A DNA stretch of 64,000 nt from positions 1 through 64,000 of the forward strand of contig NZ_CP043653.1 of assembly GCF_014217685.1 (NCBI RefSeq), given 5' to 3'. Of this stretch, positions 11,253-18,884 are shown piece after piece. How positions within the stretch are numbered: position 1 is the first letter of the stretch; each line of letters opens with the position of its first letter. Under the pieces are notes generated by a model. That model had not been told where the DNA came from. It did not search any database and saw only the letters and a list, made by a program, of their open reading frames with translations. This DNA comes from Glaciihabitans sp. INWT7 (GTDB taxonomy: Bacteria; Actinomycetota; Actinomycetes; Actinomycetales; Microbacteriaceae). Both the position numbers and the translations under genes were made by a program.

Positions 11253-11304
11253 TATGTGCGACAGCCAGAGAGTCCGTGTATGTGCGACAGCCAGAGAGTC
11301 CGTG
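11253..11304. repeat. Perfect 26-bp tandem duplication
   Basis: Two identical head-to-tail copies (11253-11278 and 11279-11304) each begin TATGTGCGACAGCCAGAG and end AGTCCGTG. The block lies in the gap between the tRNA terminator and the 3' end of the minus-strand gene at 11338. The motif resembles ends of actinobacterial insertion sequences as I remember them, but no transposase is present. Confidence 0.75.
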
Positions 11305-11337
11305 GCCGATCTGCTTATGTACCGCGGTGGGGTGCGA

Positions 11338-11907
11338 CTACGCGCGCGCCGACGCGGGCGCGATGGGGTCATCCGCTTCTTCGTCGCTGACCCAGAGCTC
11401 GTCGTCGGCGCGAAGGGTCTGCCAGGCCGCGTAAGCGACCCCGGCAGCCGCGACGACGGCGAGGGCGATGAGGATGTAGCGTCCCGGGCCCGGCTGGGGC
11501 TTGGGCTGAACGACACCGACCTTGGCGCCGAGCTGGTTTCCGGCGTTGCGAACGTTGCTGAGCGCTTCGCGCACGCGGGGGTCCTTGGAGACCTCGAGCA
11601 CGGCGAGGGCCGAGGCGAGTGCGGAGGAGACTGCCGGGAGCACGTCGCGCTGCACCTTGTCTCGCGCGGTGTCAGCGACGGCGCGACCGGAGGCCACTCC
11701 GAGGTCGACGACCGGGCGCACCCGGTGGTCGTAGGTGTCGCGCACCCGCGGGGCGACTTCTTCGCGCCCGGCATTGGCCGCCTGGCGACCGGCCTCGCGA
11801 ACGACGTGGGAGGCGTGCTCGAGAACATCCTTCTGGTCATCCCAGAGATCGGATGCAGCGGACCGGAGTCGCTTCAATTCTTTCGCGCGCTTACGTGACA
11901 GTGCCAA
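11338..11907 (-). CDS. Hypothetical protein with C-terminal membrane anchor
   Basis: I do not recognise a named family; similar proteins occur in Microbacteriaceae. From TTG 11907 it is 189 aa. The N-terminal part (1-135) is predicted largely helical and highly charged (ALSRKRAKELKRLRSAASDLW, EHASHVVREAGRQAANAGRE), like DUF-type coiled proteins. A single transmembrane segment lies near residues 140-160 (YILIALAVVAAAGVAYAAW), followed by an acidic tail (SDEEADD). TTG 11907 is preferred because GGAGGT lies just upstream; an in-frame ATG at 11943 lacks such a site. It stands alone and is divergent from the cyclophilin gene. Confidence 0.75.
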   Translation of the reverse strand: MALSRKRAKELKRLRSAASDLWDDQKDVLEHASHVVREAGRQAANAGREEVAPRVRDTYDHRVRPVVDLGVASGRAVADTARDKVQRDVLPAVSSALASALAVLEVSKDPRVREALSNVRNAGNQLGAKVGVVQPKPQPGPGRYILIALAVVAAAGVAYAAWQTLRADDELWVSDEEADDPIAPASARA

Positions 11908-12025
11908 GGGGACCTCCAGTAGTCGGACGGAGAATTTATCCATCTTCGCACGCAGGCCTGCACAGACAAACCCGGTTGACTGGACGAACCCTGAACGCTA
12001 GGCATTGCTGTGGGAGAATATAGGC

Positions 12026-12565
12026 ATGTCTACGCACACCCACACCGCAACTTTCCACACCACCGAAGGTGACATCAAGGTCAACCTGTTCGGCAACCAC
12101 GCTCCCAAGACCGTGAAGAACTTCGTCGGTCTCGCCGCGGGCGACATCGAGTGGACCCACCCGGGCACCGGAAAGGTGTCCAAGGACAAGCTGTATGACG
12201 GGGTCGTCTTCCACCGCATCATCGACGACTTCATGATCCAGGGCGGTGACCCCCTCGGCCAGGGGACCGGCGGACCGGGCTACAACTTCGACGACGAGAT
12301 CCACCCGGAGCTCACCTTCACCAAGCCGTACCTCCTCGCCATGGCGAACGCCGGCAGTCGCGGAGGAAAGGGCACCAACGGCTCGCAGTTCTTCATCACG
12401 ACGGTTCCCACCACCTGGCTTCAGGGAAAGCACACCATCTTCGGCGAGGTCGCCGACGAGGCATCCCGCGACGTCGTCAAGAAGATCGAGGCCGTGAAGA
12501 AGGACCGCAACGATCGTCCCCTCGAAGACATCGTGATCAAGTCGGTCACAATCGACGAGGTCTGA
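12026..12565 (+). CDS. Peptidyl-prolyl cis-trans isomerase, cyclophilin type
   Basis: Cyclophilins catalyse proline isomerisation during protein folding. The 179-aa product has no signal peptide, so it is likely cytoplasmic. Family motifs are visible: NHAPKTVKNFVGLA, VVFHRIIDDFMIQGGDPLG with the catalytic Arg, LLAMANAGS, GSQFFITT and HTIFGEV. The start MSTHTHTATFHTTEGDIKV at ATG 12026 is chosen over the frame opening at 12005; a GGGAG element lies upstream. Cyclophilin genes near the origin, before rhomboid and crgA, are usual in this phylum. Confidence 0.95.
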   Translation: MSTHTHTATFHTTEGDIKVNLFGNHAPKTVKNFVGLAAGDIEWTHPGTGKVSKDKLYDGVVFHRIIDDFMIQGGDPLGQGTGGPGYNFDDEIHPELTFTKPYLLAMANAGSRGGKGTNGSQFFITTVPTTWLQGKHTIFGEVADEASRDVVKKIEAVKKDRNDRPLEDIVIKSVTIDEV

Positions 12566-12599
12566 TGCACCGATCCGGTCGACTCCTCGTGAACGCACA

Positions 12600-13454
12600 G
12601 TGAGCGAGGGGTCGGCCAACGCCGACGACTTCTGCTACCGGCATCCGGATCGCCAGAGTTTCATCCTCTGCCAGCGCTGCGGACGCACGATCTGTGCCGA
12701 ATGCCAGACACCGGCCGCCGTCGGTGTGCATTGCCCAGAATGCATGCGCGAGTCGCGGCAGAGTGCCCCGCGCACGAAGCCTGCCGTCGTCACCTCGGTG
12801 CGTCGAATGGCTCAGCCCGGGGCTCCGCTCGTCACGTATGTGATCATGGCACTCTGCGTGATCGTGTTCGCGGCCGAGGCACTCACCGGCCAGCTCGTCG
12901 GGCGGGGCAGCCCGATCGTCAGTGCATTGCTGTACTACCCCCCGTACACGTCGATCGAGCCGTGGCGGATGCTGACGTCCCTGTTCGTGCACGGATCGAT
13001 CATCCACATCCTCTTCAACATGTATTCGCTTTTCGTGCTCGGACCGGAGCTCGAACGGCTGGTGGGGCGATGGCGCTTCCTTGCGCTGTTCCTGTTGAGC
13101 GGATTCGGCGGCTCCGTGGCTGTGCTGCTCAGCAGTCCGGGCTCGGCGGTCATCGGGGCATCCGGCGCGATCTTCGGACTGTTCGGTGCCTACTTCGTGA
13201 TCGCCCGCCACCTCGGCGGCAACAGCCGTCAGCTCATCATCGTGATCGTGATCAACCTGGTGATCGGTTTCATCGTGCCGGGTATCGCCTGGCAGGCACA
13301 CGTGGGCGGGCTGCTCGTCGGAGCACTCGTCGCCTTCCTCCTGGTGCGCACCCGCGACCGCAGCCGGCGAGGCATCCAAGTGGTCTCACTCGCCGGGGTC
13401 TTCGTGGTGTTGATCGGGGCGACCTTCGCCGGCGTGCAGCTCATCGGCGCATGA
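12600..13454 (+). CDS. Rhomboid family intramembrane serine protease with N-terminal zinc finger
   Basis: Rhomboids cut transmembrane helices within the membrane. The 284-aa product starts at GTG 12600. It has an N-terminal B-box-like zinc finger (CYRHPDRQSFILCQRC...ICAEC...HCPEC, residues 12-50) and then about seven membrane segments. The catalytic Ser lies in GASGAIFG and the catalytic His in WQAHVGG of a later helix; the membrane-entry HGSIIHILFNMYSL is typical. The zinc-finger/rhomboid arrangement is common in actinobacteria. Natural substrates are unknown. It is convergent with crgA. Confidence 0.94.
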   Translation: MSEGSANADDFCYRHPDRQSFILCQRCGRTICAECQTPAAVGVHCPECMRESRQSAPRTKPAVVTSVRRMAQPGAPLVTYVIMALCVIVFAAEALTGQLVGRGSPIVSALLYYPPYTSIEPWRMLTSLFVHGSIIHILFNMYSLFVLGPELERLVGRWRFLALFLLSGFGGSVAVLLSSPGSAVIGASGAIFGLFGAYFVIARHLGGNSRQLIIVIVINLVIGFIVPGIAWQAHVGGLLVGALVAFLLVRTRDRSRRGIQVVSLAGVFVVLIGATFAGVQLIGA

Positions 13455-13462
13455 GCCCGGAG

Positions 13463-13493
13463 TTATCCACAGGCTTTTCCACACTGGGGATAA
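13463..13493. promoter_or_regulatory. Cluster of three DnaA boxes outside oriC
   Basis: In 31 bp there is a perfect TTATCCACA (13463-13471), a one-mismatch TTTTCCACA (13475-13483, same strand) and a one-mismatch TTATCCCCA on the opposite strand (13485-13493). It lies between the convergent rhomboid and crgA genes, 12 kb from oriC. DnaA titration or regulation is inferred. Confidence 0.6.
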
Positions 13494-13509
13494 TTACACG
13501 CGTGTAATT
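13492..13509. repeat. 18-bp perfect palindrome AATTACACGCGTGTAATT
   Basis: The two 9-bp half sites are perfectly symmetric, with flanking GGGG and CCCC adding imperfect pairing. It abuts the DnaA-box cluster in the convergent rhomboid/crgA gap. It has no T-tract, so a protein-binding site or bidirectional terminator are both possible. Confidence 0.8.
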
Positions 13510-13531
13510 GCCCCTGTGCGGGGGCGCGGGA

Positions 13532-13777
13532 TCAGCGCCAGCGAGTGGTCATCAGGAAGCCCACGAAGAGGATTCCGAAGCCGATGAGGATGTTCCACTG
13601 GTCGAACTGCGGAACGGGAAGAGTGCCCTGGCTCACGTAGAAGACGATGATCCAGGCGAGGCCGATGAGCATGAGACCGAACATGATCGGTTTGAACCAG
13701 ACCGGGTTCGGAGCGTCGTCCCCCGAACGATTCGTTTCGGAAGCAACGGCCTTGGTGCGCGGAGTGGATCTTGCCAT
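13532..13777 (-). CDS. crgA: Cell division protein CrgA
   Basis: CrgA is a small actinobacterial membrane protein that interacts with FtsZ, FtsI and other septum and wall-synthesis proteins. The 81-aa product has a basic, Ser/Thr-rich cytoplasmic N-terminus. Two transmembrane helices lie at about residues 29-50 (PIMFGLMLIGLAWIIVFYVS) and 62-78 (ILIGFGILFVGFLMTT), joined by a short loop with the typical QFDQWNILIGF. It lies close to the cell-wall operon that begins at 24.3 kb, as in other actinobacteria. Confidence 0.95.
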   Translation of the reverse strand: MARSTPRTKAVASETNRSGDDAPNPVWFKPIMFGLMLIGLAWIIVFYVSQGTLPVPQFDQWNILIGFGILFVGFLMTTRWR

Positions 13778-13864
13778 GCCGGAATTCTAGCCTGAAAGCC
13801 CCCACAGGCCCGAGGCGAGGCTCCCCCGTCCGGGCATTCGGACCGAACACTTAGAATCGAGACC

Positions 13865-14635
13865 ATGAGCGAGCACCGGCAAAGGCAGGCGGATACCGTC
13901 GCGCCGAGGCGTCGGAACCGGGTGAGCGCGATCGGAATCCTCGGTGAGTTGTTCATCACCGCCGGGGTGCTGGTGTTCCTCTTCCTCGGCTGGCAGCTGT
14001 GGCTCAACGACATCATCGTTGGCGCAGACCAGAACAAGGCCGGTGCCGCGCTCGCCCAGGGGTGGGATGCGACGGCGCCCACCCATGAGCACGAAACAGC
14101 CCCCGGTACAGACTTCGGCGACCCCCTCGTGGCGATCGCTCCCGGCGATGCCGTGAAGTTCGCGGTCATGTACGTGCCCCGGTTCGGCGCGGACTACGCG
14201 CGATCCATCTCCGAGGGCGTCGAGACCGCGAAGGTGCTGGACAAGAACGGTATCGGCCACTACCCGGGCACGCAGATGCCGGGCCAGGTGGGCAACTTCG
14301 CCGTGGCTGCGCATCGCACCACCCATGGGGCGCCCTTCAAGCCTCTCGCGAGCCTGCAGGTGGGCGACAGGATCTACGTGCAGACGCAGGACGGCTACTA
14401 CACCTACGAGTTCCGCGGCCTCGAATACGTGCGGCCCACCGGTGTCGGCGTGCTCGATCCGGTGCCGCAGTTCGCCGGTGTCGCCCCGACCGATCGCATT
14501 CTCACGATGACGAGCTGCAATCCGATGTTCTCGGCGGCCGAGCGGATCATCGCCTACGCGTCTCTCGAGTCCTGGCAGCCGACATCCGCCGGAGCCCCGC
14601 CCGCGATCCGCGCGGCCGTCACGGCGAACAGTTAG
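13865..14635 (+). CDS. Class E sortase
   Basis: This membrane-anchored transpeptidase attaches surface proteins to the wall; class E enzymes usually prefer LAXTG-type signals. The 256-aa product has a cytoplasmic basic start and one transmembrane segment near residues 22-45 (AIGILGELFITAGVLVFLFL). The extracellular sortase domain has the catalytic His in VAAHRTTHG, Cys in LTMTSCNP and Arg in AAERIIAYA. It is followed by a 52-aa membrane protein and pabA with close spacing, a usual actinobacterial arrangement. No sorted substrate gene was recognised in the window. Confidence 0.93.
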   Translation: MSEHRQRQADTVAPRRRNRVSAIGILGELFITAGVLVFLFLGWQLWLNDIIVGADQNKAGAALAQGWDATAPTHEHETAPGTDFGDPLVAIAPGDAVKFAVMYVPRFGADYARSISEGVETAKVLDKNGIGHYPGTQMPGQVGNFAVAAHRTTHGAPFKPLASLQVGDRIYVQTQDGYYTYEFRGLEYVRPTGVGVLDPVPQFAGVAPTDRILTMTSCNPMFSAAERIIAYASLESWQPTSAGAPPAIRAAVTANS

Positions 14636-14642
14636 GACGGCC

Positions 14643-14801
14643 ATGTACGCAGCTCTCTGGCGACTGATGCCCGGCCCTCTGTGGCTGCGCGTGATTCTGA
14701 TTGTGCTTTTCTTCGCGGCGGTGCTCGCCGTATTGGTTCTGTTCGTGTTTCCGTGGCTCAACACCTTCGTGAACGTGAACGATGTGACGGTGGGAACATG
14801 A
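14643..14801 (+). CDS. Small (52-aa) single-span membrane protein
   Basis: The protein MYAALWRLMPGPLWLRV... has one hydrophobic segment at residues 17-40 (ILIVLFFAAVLAVLVLFVF) and a short polar tail. ATG 14643 lies 7 bp after the sortase stop, and the stop TGA overlaps the pabA start (ATGA at 14798-14801). The reading frame is bounded on both sides by coupled genes, and small proteins of this shape occur at this place in many actinobacteria. The function is unknown; it may assist the sortase. Confidence 0.8.
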   Translation: MYAALWRLMPGPLWLRVILIVLFFAAVLAVLVLFVFPWLNTFVNVNDVTVGT

Positions 14802-15436
14802 CACGCATCCTGGTGATCGACAACTACGACAGCTTCGTCTACACGCTGAACGGCTACCTGTTGCAGTTGGGGGCGACGACGGATGTCGTGCGCAACGATT
14901 CCTTCCCGGCAGGCGAAGCCGCGTCGCGTATCGCCGAGTACGACGGTGTGCTGCTCTCTCCCGGTCCGGGCACGCCGGCGGCGGCGGGGGTGTCGATCCC
15001 CATCGTGACGGCCGCGCTGTCGTCGGGCCTTCCGCTGCTCGGAGTGTGCCTCGGCCACCAGGCCATCGCGGAGGCGCTCGGCGCGACCGTGACCCACGCC
15101 GAGGAACTCATGCATGGAAAGACGTCGTTGATCAGTCACGACGACAGTGACTTCTATCGGGGCGTTCCCCAGCCCTTCAGGGCCACGCGCTACCACTCGC
15201 TGGCCGTCGTGGATTCCACGGTTCCCGACGAGCTCGTCGTGACCTCGCGGACCGAGGGCGGCGTGATCATGGGCGCGCGTCATGAATCGGCGCCGATCTT
15301 CGGCGTGCAGTTCCATCCCGAGTCGGTGCTCACCGAGGGCGGCTACGCCATGATCGCCAACTGGTTGGCCGTTACCGGTCTCGAGACGGCGCCCGAGGCG
15401 GCTCGGGGGCTGACTCCGCTGGTCAACCTCGGCTGA
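14798..15436 (+). CDS. pabA: Glutamine amidotransferase, anthranilate/aminodeoxychorismate synthase component II type
   Basis: It releases ammonia from glutamine for a chorismate-using partner. The 212-aa class I amidotransferase has the nucleophile Cys in LLGVCLGHQAIAEALG and the His-Glu pair in FGVQFHPESVLTEGG, with the family start ILVIDNYDSFVYTLNGYL. ATG 14798 overlaps the stop of the 52-aa gene. The partner synthase component I is not in the window, so PabA (folate) versus TrpG (tryptophan) cannot be settled. This locus next to pknB is usually annotated PabA-like. Confidence 0.92.
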   Translation: MTRILVIDNYDSFVYTLNGYLLQLGATTDVVRNDSFPAGEAASRIAEYDGVLLSPGPGTPAAAGVSIPIVTAALSSGLPLLGVCLGHQAIAEALGATVTHAEELMHGKTSLISHDDSDFYRGVPQPFRATRYHSLAVVDSTVPDELVVTSRTEGGVIMGARHESAPIFGVQFHPESVLTEGGYAMIANWLAVTGLETAPEAARGLTPLVNLG

Positions 15437-15455
15437 TCACCCAGCCCCTACCGGC

Positions 15456-17144
15456 CTAACCGCTGCAGTAGGTGAGGGTGATCGTCGAGCGTTGCGGCTG
15501 GTCGCCGGTGAGGGACTGCGCCTTCACCTTGCTCCCGGTGCAGGTGGAATCGGCCACCGGATTGATGGTCAGTTGAAGCACGCCGAGCTGGGTGTTCGCA
15601 TCGCCGATGTCCGCTCCGACCACCGACGGGATCGTCACGAGCCCGGTGGAGATGAAAAGGTTGACGACGTCGCCCTCACGAGCAGGGCTGCTTGCCGCCG
15701 GGTCGCTTCGGATGACGGTGCCGGACGTGATTGTGGCGGAGTTCTCCGGCGTGTTGGTGCCCAGCGCGAGCTTTCGGGCCTCGAGGGCGGCCTTCGCCGC
15801 CTCGACGGTGAGATTGCTGAGACTCGGGATGGAGGTGGGCGTCTTGCCCGATGAGACGGTGACCAGCACGGTGCCGTCCTTGGAGACCTTCTGGCCCGCG
15901 GTCGGATCGGTGCTGATGATGTGGCCGCTCTCGACGGTGGAACTCGACTGGTCGAGCTTGGTGGTCTTGAGCCCCGCCTCTTTCAGCTTCGCGGCACCCT
16001 GGTCGTAGAGCTGGCCTTTGACATCCGGCACCTTCACCGAGAGGTTGTCCCCGATGGTGGCGGGCGGGAGGTTGACGACCCAGAACACGACGGCGATGAG
16101 GATGACCGCGAGAACGGTTATCCCGACCCAGATCCAGGCGACGGGAGGACGGTTCTGGGTGCGGACGCCACGCTCGTCGTTGGGCGCGGCCAGCTGCCGA
16201 AGAGCGGCCTCGGAGCCGGCGGTCGCTGAGGGGTTCACGCCGAAGAGCGTGGAGTTGAAGTCGGTGACCGGAGGCTTGCGGGGCGGGATTCCGCCGGCGC
16301 TCGCATCCTCGAGATCCTGGCGGAACTCGGCAGCGGTCTGGAAGCGCTGGAACTTGTCTTTCGCGAGGGCGTGGAGCACCACGGAGTCGAGAGACGGAGA
16401 CACCCGCGGGTTGATGGTGCTCGGCGCGACCGGGGCCTCGCTGATGTGCTGGTACGCGACGGCGGCGGCGCGATCACCGCGAAACGGCGGCCGGCCGGTG
16501 AGGAGCTCGAAGAGCACTACGCCGGTGGAGTAGAGGTCGGTGCGGGCATCCACGGTCTCGCCGCGGGCCTGTTCCGGAGAGAAGTACTGTGCGGTGCCCA
16601 GCACCGCGCTGGTGTCGGCGACGGTGGCGGAATTGTCGGAGACGGCACGGGCGATGCCGAAGTCCATCACCTTGACCTGGCCGTTCTGGGTGACCATGAC
16701 GTTGCCGGGCTTGATGTCGCGGTGCACCAGCAGCGCGCGATGGCTGTACTCGAGGGCGGTGAGGATGCCGGAGACTATGCGCACGGCCTCCTTGGGTTCG
16801 AGCGGACCGTCGGCCACGATGTCTTTGAGCAGCCGTCCGTCGACGAATTCCATGACGATGTACGGCACCTGGGTCTCGAGCCCGTTCGGCTCGCGAACGG
16901 TCTCCTCTCCAGCATCGAAGACGCGCACGATCGTGGGATGAGCCATGCGGGCGGCCTTCTGGGCCTCCTCGCGGAAGAGAACGCGGAATCGCGGATCCGT
17001 CGCCAGCGCCGGCTTGAGCAGCTTGATCGCGACTCGGCGCCCGAGCCGGATGTCCGTGCCGACGTGAACATCCGACATGCCACCCCGGCCAATGAGCGCA
17101 CCGACCTCATAGCGGCCGGCGAGTAGCCGAGTGCCTTCAGTCAC
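15456..17144 (-). CDS. pknB: Serine/threonine protein kinase PknB with PASTA domains
   Basis: This receptor kinase couples peptidoglycan sensing to growth and division. The 562-aa product has a Hanks-type kinase domain (about 10-275) with the glycine loop GRGGMSDV, VAIKLL lysine, HRDIKPGN and DFG. A juxtamembrane linker leads to one transmembrane helix (about 332-354). Three extracellular PASTA repeats follow, beginning near VKVPDVKG, TSIPSLSN and VTIPSVVG; the last contains two Cys (STCTGSK and TYCSG), a likely disulfide. It is the last gene of the fhaA-pknB unit. Its substrates in relatives include the FHA proteins, and PstP reverses its activity. Confidence 0.97.
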   Translation of the reverse strand: MTEGTRLLAGRYEVGALIGRGGMSDVHVGTDIRLGRRVAIKLLKPALATDPRFRVLFREEAQKAARMAHPTIVRVFDAGEETVREPNGLETQVPYIVMEFVDGRLLKDIVADGPLEPKEAVRIVSGILTALEYSHRALLVHRDIKPGNVMVTQNGQVKVMDFGIARAVSDNSATVADTSAVLGTAQYFSPEQARGETVDARTDLYSTGVVLFELLTGRPPFRGDRAAAVAYQHISEAPVAPSTINPRVSPSLDSVVLHALAKDKFQRFQTAAEFRQDLEDASAGGIPPRKPPVTDFNSTLFGVNPSATAGSEAALRQLAAPNDERGVRTQNRPPVAWIWVGITVLAVILIAVVFWVVNLPPATIGDNLSVKVPDVKGQLYDQGAAKLKEAGLKTTKLDQSSSTVESGHIISTDPTAGQKVSKDGTVLVTVSSGKTPTSIPSLSNLTVEAAKAALEARKLALGTNTPENSATITSGTVIRSDPAASSPAREGDVVNLFISTGLVTIPSVVGADIGDANTQLGVLQLTINPVADSTCTGSKVKAQSLTGDQPQRSTITLTYCSG

Positions 17145-17213
17145 GGATGATCTCCTGGGGATGCGGGGGCAGGACCTTGCCAGTGTAATGCGTCGCGGTT
17201 TAGCGCCCGGTGG

Positions 17214-18884
17214 TTAGGGGGTCGTCGTGGGCGGAGCGACAGACGTCTTGGTCAGGGTCGGGGAGGAGGGCGAGGTTCCGCCGGAACAATTCGCGACGTA
17301 GGTCATGGTGTTGTTCGTGCCGAGGGTCGGCGCGAGGTTCCAGGTGACGGTGGTCGCTGTCGCCCCGACCGGATTGGCTGGCGTGAAAGTGGAGGGAGCG
17401 CTCGCCGTGAAGGTGAAATTGAGGAGGGTGGACCCCTCGGGGCAGCCCACGTAGGCCGGGATGGTGACCGTCACAGTGTTGTCGGGGCCGACGGTGCCTG
17501 CCGTGAGTGCGCCAGGCTGGGAGGGCGTGGCCGCGACGTCGCCGTAGAACCGCACGGTGATCGTGTCGTTCTTGCGCACATTGCCGGTGGGGTTCACGAA
17601 GTAGGCGGTGCCGACCTTGGAGGCGTCGGGTGCGGGACTCGCATCCGGCACCATGTTCGCGGCGAGTCCGAGGGAGTCGAGTTCAGCCTGCACCGCGGCG
17701 AGCTTCTCACCGATGAACTTGGTGGGCCCGATGTTGACGATGTCGCTCGTGGGAGACGGCGACGGGCTCGACGACACAGGGGGCTTGGAGACGGGCGGCG
17801 ACTTGGACGGCGCCGGCGAAGGATTGCCCAGCAGCGTGATCAGGGCCCCGATGAGCACGACGAGCAGGATCGCCACGAGTGCGATGAGCGGCCAGGTCCA
17901 CGGGCTGCGGGTCTTGGTGGGCACCGGTGTGGTCGGTGGCCCCGATTCCACGGCGTTCGCGGTGGTGAGCAGCCGGGTCGCCTGGGTTGCGGGGTTCTCG
18001 CGCAGGAGTGCGGGCAGGGTGCCCGCTCCGAGGATTCCGGGCACGGCGGATGCCGCCCCCGCGACATCCCCGCGGCGAAGCGCCTGGGCCGCGCGAGCGA
18101 GATGAGCGGCGGATGCCGGACGGTCGGCCGGGTTCTTGGCGATGCAGGCATAGACGAGGTTACGCACGGGCTCGGAGACCGTCACCGGCAGTTCCGGCGG
18201 GGCCTCGTTGATCTGCGCCATCGCGATGGCGACCTGGGACTCACCGGTGAATGGCCGCTTGCCGGCGAGGGCCTCGTAGGCCACGATGCCGAGCGAGTAG
18301 ATGTCGGTGGTCGGCGAGGCCGGGTGACCGCTCGCCTGCTCCGGCGACAGGTACTGCACGGTGCCCATCACCTGGCCGGTGGCGGTGAGCGGCACCTGGT
18401 CGGCGATGCGGGCGATACCGAAATCGGTGATCTTGACGCGGCCATCCGGGGTGATCAGCAGGTTGCCCGGCTTGATGTCGCGGTGTACGAGTCCGGCTGA
18501 GTGGGCGGCATGCAGCGCGGATGCCGTCTGGGCCACGATATCGAGCACGCGGTCGGTGGAGAGCACGCGTTCGCGTTCGAGGATGGTGGACAGGGCTTCG
18601 CCGGGCACCAGTTCCATCACGAGGTAGGCGCTGCCCTCTTCCTCGCCGTAGTCGAAGACGTTGGCGATGCCCTCGTGGTTGACCAGGGCGGCATGCCGGG
18701 CCTCGGCGCGGAAACGCTCGAGGAAACCGGGATCACCGAGGTACTCGTCTTTGAGGATCTTGATGGCGACGGTGCGCCCGATCACGAGGTCGGTCGCCTG
18801 CCAGACCTCGCCCATGCCGCCGATGGCGACCCGGCTGGAGAGTTGGTACCGTCCTCCGAAAGTGAGGCCACTCGTGGGTCTCAT
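17214..18884 (-). CDS. pknA: Serine/threonine protein kinase PknA with extended extracellular part
   Basis: PknA phosphorylates division and wall-synthesis proteins. The kinase domain (about 12-270) has GGMGEVWQA, VAIKIL, VHRDIKPGNLL and ITDFGIAR. An Ala-rich linker leads to a transmembrane helix (about 332-355, WPLIALVAILLVVLIGALIT). Unlike short PknA proteins, it has an extracellular section: a Pro/Ser stalk, a PASTA-like repeat (KFIGEKLAAVQAELDSLGL..., about 388-445) and a beta-rich domain with two Cys (VGCPEG and VANCSGG), ending in a Thr/Pro tail. The start overlaps the pbpA stop (ATGA). Confidence 0.95.
   Translation of the reverse strand: MRPTSGLTFGGRYQLSSRVAIGGMGEVWQATDLVIGRTVAIKILKDEYLGDPGFLERFRAEARHAALVNHEGIANVFDYGEEEGSAYLVMELVPGEALSTILERERVLSTDRVLDIVAQTASALHAAHSAGLVHRDIKPGNLLITPDGRVKITDFGIARIADQVPLTATGQVMGTVQYLSPEQASGHPASPTTDIYSLGIVAYEALAGKRPFTGESQVAIAMAQINEAPPELPVTVSEPVRNLVYACIAKNPADRPASAAHLARAAQALRRGDVAGAASAVPGILGAGTLPALLRENPATQATRLLTTANAVESGPPTTPVPTKTRSPWTWPLIALVAILLVVLIGALITLLGNPSPAPSKSPPVSKPPVSSSPSPSPTSDIVNIGPTKFIGEKLAAVQAELDSLGLAANMVPDASPAPDASKVGTAYFVNPTGNVRKNDTITVRFYGDVAATPSQPGALTAGTVGPDNTVTVTIPAYVGCPEGSTLLNFTFTASAPSTFTPANPVGATATTVTWNLAPTLGTNNTMTYVANCSGGTSPSSPTLTKTSVAPPTTTP

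Noticed and set aside
13787-15316. 509-residue minus-strand frame across the sortase and pabA genes
   Set aside because: It is antisense to two well-recognised proteins and has no domain of its own.
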